Of a stretch of DNA of 64,000 bases, positions 62,549 through 64,000 are shown piece after piece. The stretch lies in NCBI RefSeq assembly GCF_008119665.1, contig NZ_CP043046.1, positions 4,464,001-4,528,000 on the forward strand, given 5' to 3'. Source of the stretch: Pigmentiphaga aceris (GTDB lineage: Bacteria > Pseudomonadota > Gammaproteobacteria > Burkholderiales > Burkholderiaceae_B). A program made the position numbers and the translations under genes. Numbering within the stretch: the first letter of the stretch is position 1; every line of letters begins with the position of its first letter. The notes beneath the pieces were generated by a model. The model had not been told where the DNA came from. It was given only the letters and a program-made list of their open reading frames with translations, and made no database searches.

Positions 62549-63826
62549 ATGCTTCACGGAATCACCAGGCATCTTGGCGCGGGCGTGGCCGCCACGCTTC
62601 TCATTGCAGCCGCCCTTCCGGTTGCCGCACAGCAGCAAAATATCGAAAAGCTCAAGCAGATGAAAGTGTCGGGCACCGACCCGAACATCCCCACGGTGGC
62701 CCAGGACGGCAAGGACGCCGCCCAACTGCGCGAGAACCTGAAGCGCATCAAAATGCCGCCAGGGTTCAAGATCGACCTGTATGCCGTGGTGCCGGACGCG
62801 CGTTCGATTGCCGTGGCTCCTTCAACCAATATGCTGTTCGTCGGCACACGCAAGACCAAGGTCTGGGCCGTCACCAACCGCACGGGCGGGGCCACCGCAA
62901 CCGAGGTCAAAGAGTTCGCGCCCTCGCTCAAGTTCCGCAATCCGAATGCGGTGTGCTGGACCCGTGACGGCTTCCTGATCGTGGTGGAAAGCAACCGCGT
63001 CTATACCTTCCCGGCAGCCGAATTCTTCTACGAAGGCGCAGACGTCGCGGTCGGTGAAGTGGTGGCCCAAGGCGCGCTGATTCCGCCAGAAGAAGAATCC
63101 TTCAACCACAGTGGACGCGTCTGCCGCATCGGCCCCGACAACAAGCTCTACATCACGCTTGGCCAACCCTTCAATGTGCAGCCGCGTGAAAAGCTCGAGC
63201 TGTATACCAAGACCGGCATTGGCGGCATCGTTCGCATGAACCAGGATGGCACCGGCCGCGAAGTCTTCGCCACCGGCATCCGCAATTCCGTGGGCATGGA
63301 CTTCAACCCCAAAGACAAGACACTCTGGTTCACCGACAACCAGACCGATGGCATGGGTGACGACATCCCACTGGGCGAAATCAACCGCGCCACTCAGGCG
63401 GGCCAGTTCTTCGGCTACCCCTACATCGTGGCCGACACCCGCATCACCGAGAACGGCTACGACAAGGACACGATCCCCGCTGATGCGGTCAACCCGCAGG
63501 TCAAGACCGACGCCCACGCCGCCGACCTGGGCATGGCCTTCTATGTCGGCAAGCAATTCCCCGCCGCATATCAGAACGGCTTCTTCTCGGCGCAGCACGG
63601 CTCGTGGAACCGCACCAAACCCATCGGTGCACGGGTGCTGTTCACGTCTCTGAAAGCCGATGGCACTGCCGACAAGACCGAGGTGTTTGCCGAAGGCTGG
63701 CTTGATGATGAAACCGGCATCTATCGCGGACGCCCGGTCGACGTGGCCATTGCCAAGGACGGCTCGCTGCTGGTCTCGGACGACTATGCGGGTGCGATCT
63801 ATCGCATCACCTACAGCGGCCAATAA
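62549..63826 (+). CDS. Secreted PQQ-dependent sugar dehydrogenase family protein
   Basis: A 425-residue periplasmic beta-propeller of the glucose/sorbosone dehydrogenase (GSDH) family. The signal peptide ends after PVAAQ. Family motifs are MPPGFKIDLYAVVPDARSI, SFNHSGRVCRIGPDNKLYIT and GIRNSVGMDFNPKDKTLWFTDN. The true substrate of such proteins is usually unproven; a sugar or alcohol is likely. A cytochrome c gene starts 9 bases downstream and is a natural electron acceptor. Confidence 0.85.
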   Translation: MLHGITRHLGAGVAATLLIAAALPVAAQQQNIEKLKQMKVSGTDPNIPTVAQDGKDAAQLRENLKRIKMPPGFKIDLYAVVPDARSIAVAPSTNMLFVGTRKTKVWAVTNRTGGATATEVKEFAPSLKFRNPNAVCWTRDGFLIVVESNRVYTFPAAEFFYEGADVAVGEVVAQGALIPPEEESFNHSGRVCRIGPDNKLYITLGQPFNVQPREKLELYTKTGIGGIVRMNQDGTGREVFATGIRNSVGMDFNPKDKTLWFTDNQTDGMGDDIPLGEINRATQAGQFFGYPYIVADTRITENGYDKDTIPADAVNPQVKTDAHAADLGMAFYVGKQFPAAYQNGFFSAQHGSWNRTKPIGARVLFTSLKADGTADKTEVFAEGWLDDETGIYRGRPVDVAIAKDGSLLVSDDYAGAIYRITYSGQ

Positions 63827-63835
63827 GGACAGGCG

Positions 63836-64000
63836 ATGCGACAGCGACGTTTTCTGATCGCGCTGACGCTCGCCGCCTGTGCGACATCACCGGCCTTCGC
63901 GGGTGATGTCGTGCTCGGCAAGCAGAAAGCCATTTCGTGTGCTGCCTGTCACGGACAACAAGGTCTGTCGACCGTGCCCGATGCGCCCAACCTGGCAGGC
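63836..64000 (+). CDS. Cytochrome c, partial (runs off the window)
   Basis: The first 55 codons of a secreted c-type cytochrome. A signal peptide ends near AFAG, then the heme-binding CAACH appears. It follows the PQQ-type dehydrogenase by 9 bases and probably accepts its electrons. The methionine ligand lies beyond the window. Confidence 0.85.
   Translation, partial: MRQRRFLIALTLAACATSPAFAGDVVLGKQKAISCAACHGQQGLSTVPDAPNLAG

Noticed and set aside
1..64000. tRNA, rRNA, IS element or prophage genes
   Set aside because: No cloverleaf-like tRNA with a clear T-loop, no transposase or integrase, and no phage structural gene was recognised on either strand.

Overview
The window reads as chromosome of a GC-rich (roughly 60-65 %, judged by eye) betaproteobacterium. 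The PcaR-type beta-ketoadipate genes, the hutC-hisC-hutH / hutU-hutD-hutI arrangement, TRAP and GsiABCD-like transporters and a MexEF-OprN-type pump point to Burkholderiales, most likely near Alcaligenaceae (Bordetella/Achromobacter-like). That placement is inference from gene content; no rRNA or tRNA gene was found. Genes are densely packed, mostly metabolic, and most spacers over 100 bases hold hairpins, operators or divergent promoters.

Layout. 0.2-3.5 kb: MaoC hydratase, a degenerate tandem repeat, a YgfF-like SDR, a RidA/YoaB protein and a stand-alone AAA ATPase with an AT-rich inverted-repeat leader. 3.6-10.8 kb: three-gene RND efflux operon (outer-membrane lipoprotein, inner-membrane pump, adaptor; minus strand) divergent from a LysR regulator. 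10.8-13.3 kb: DMT transporter, GGDEF cyclase, PsiF protein. 13.5-23.1 kb: a ten-gene minus-strand operon, pcaI-pcaJ-pcaF-cyclase-SDR-3HCDH-atoE-catC-yciI-pcaD, divergent from an IclR regulator (pcaR) with two operator-like boxes between them. 23.2-24.9 kb: hipBA toxin-antitoxin module with two long inverted repeats and an unusual hipA start. 24.9-29.8 kb: TRAP transporter operon with a second pcaD whose 3' end is frameshifted, and a LysR gene. 29.9-33.1 kb: FAH-family hydrolase, SDR and MFS permease resembling the lower L-fucose/L-rhamnose oxidative route. 33.2-38.2 kb: PoxB-like TPP enzyme, glycogen phosphorylase and two very small proteins. 38.2-40.3 kb: flavin reductase, DUF4142 protein, XRE-cupin regulator. 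40.4-50.0 kb: amidase, DauA-like D-amino-acid dehydrogenase, peptide ABC transporter and gamma-glutamyltransferase, probably one operon under the XRE-cupin regulator. 50.1-52.3 kb: small lipoprotein, MscS channel, SelW-like protein. 52.3-59.6 kb: hut cluster, hutC-hisC-hutH divergent from hutU-hutD-hutI, with two perfect GTATATAC palindromes between. 59.6-60.2 kb: 5'-truncated hicA remnant and intact hicB. 60.2-64.0 kb: sigma-54 activator divergent from a PQQ-type sugar dehydrogenase and cytochrome c, with a consensus -24/-12 promoter.

Taken together this is a scavenging lifestyle: aromatic acids via beta-ketoadipate, histidine, peptides and D-amino acids, deoxy-sugar acids and periplasmic sugar oxidation, each under a nearby regulator with a recognisable operator. 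No wholly unknown system stands out. The points most worth checking are the rebuilt substrate pocket of the DauA-like enzyme, the HisC-like enzyme inside hut, the non-ATG start of hipA, the hicA remnant, the pcaD frameshift and the mixed content of the pca operon.
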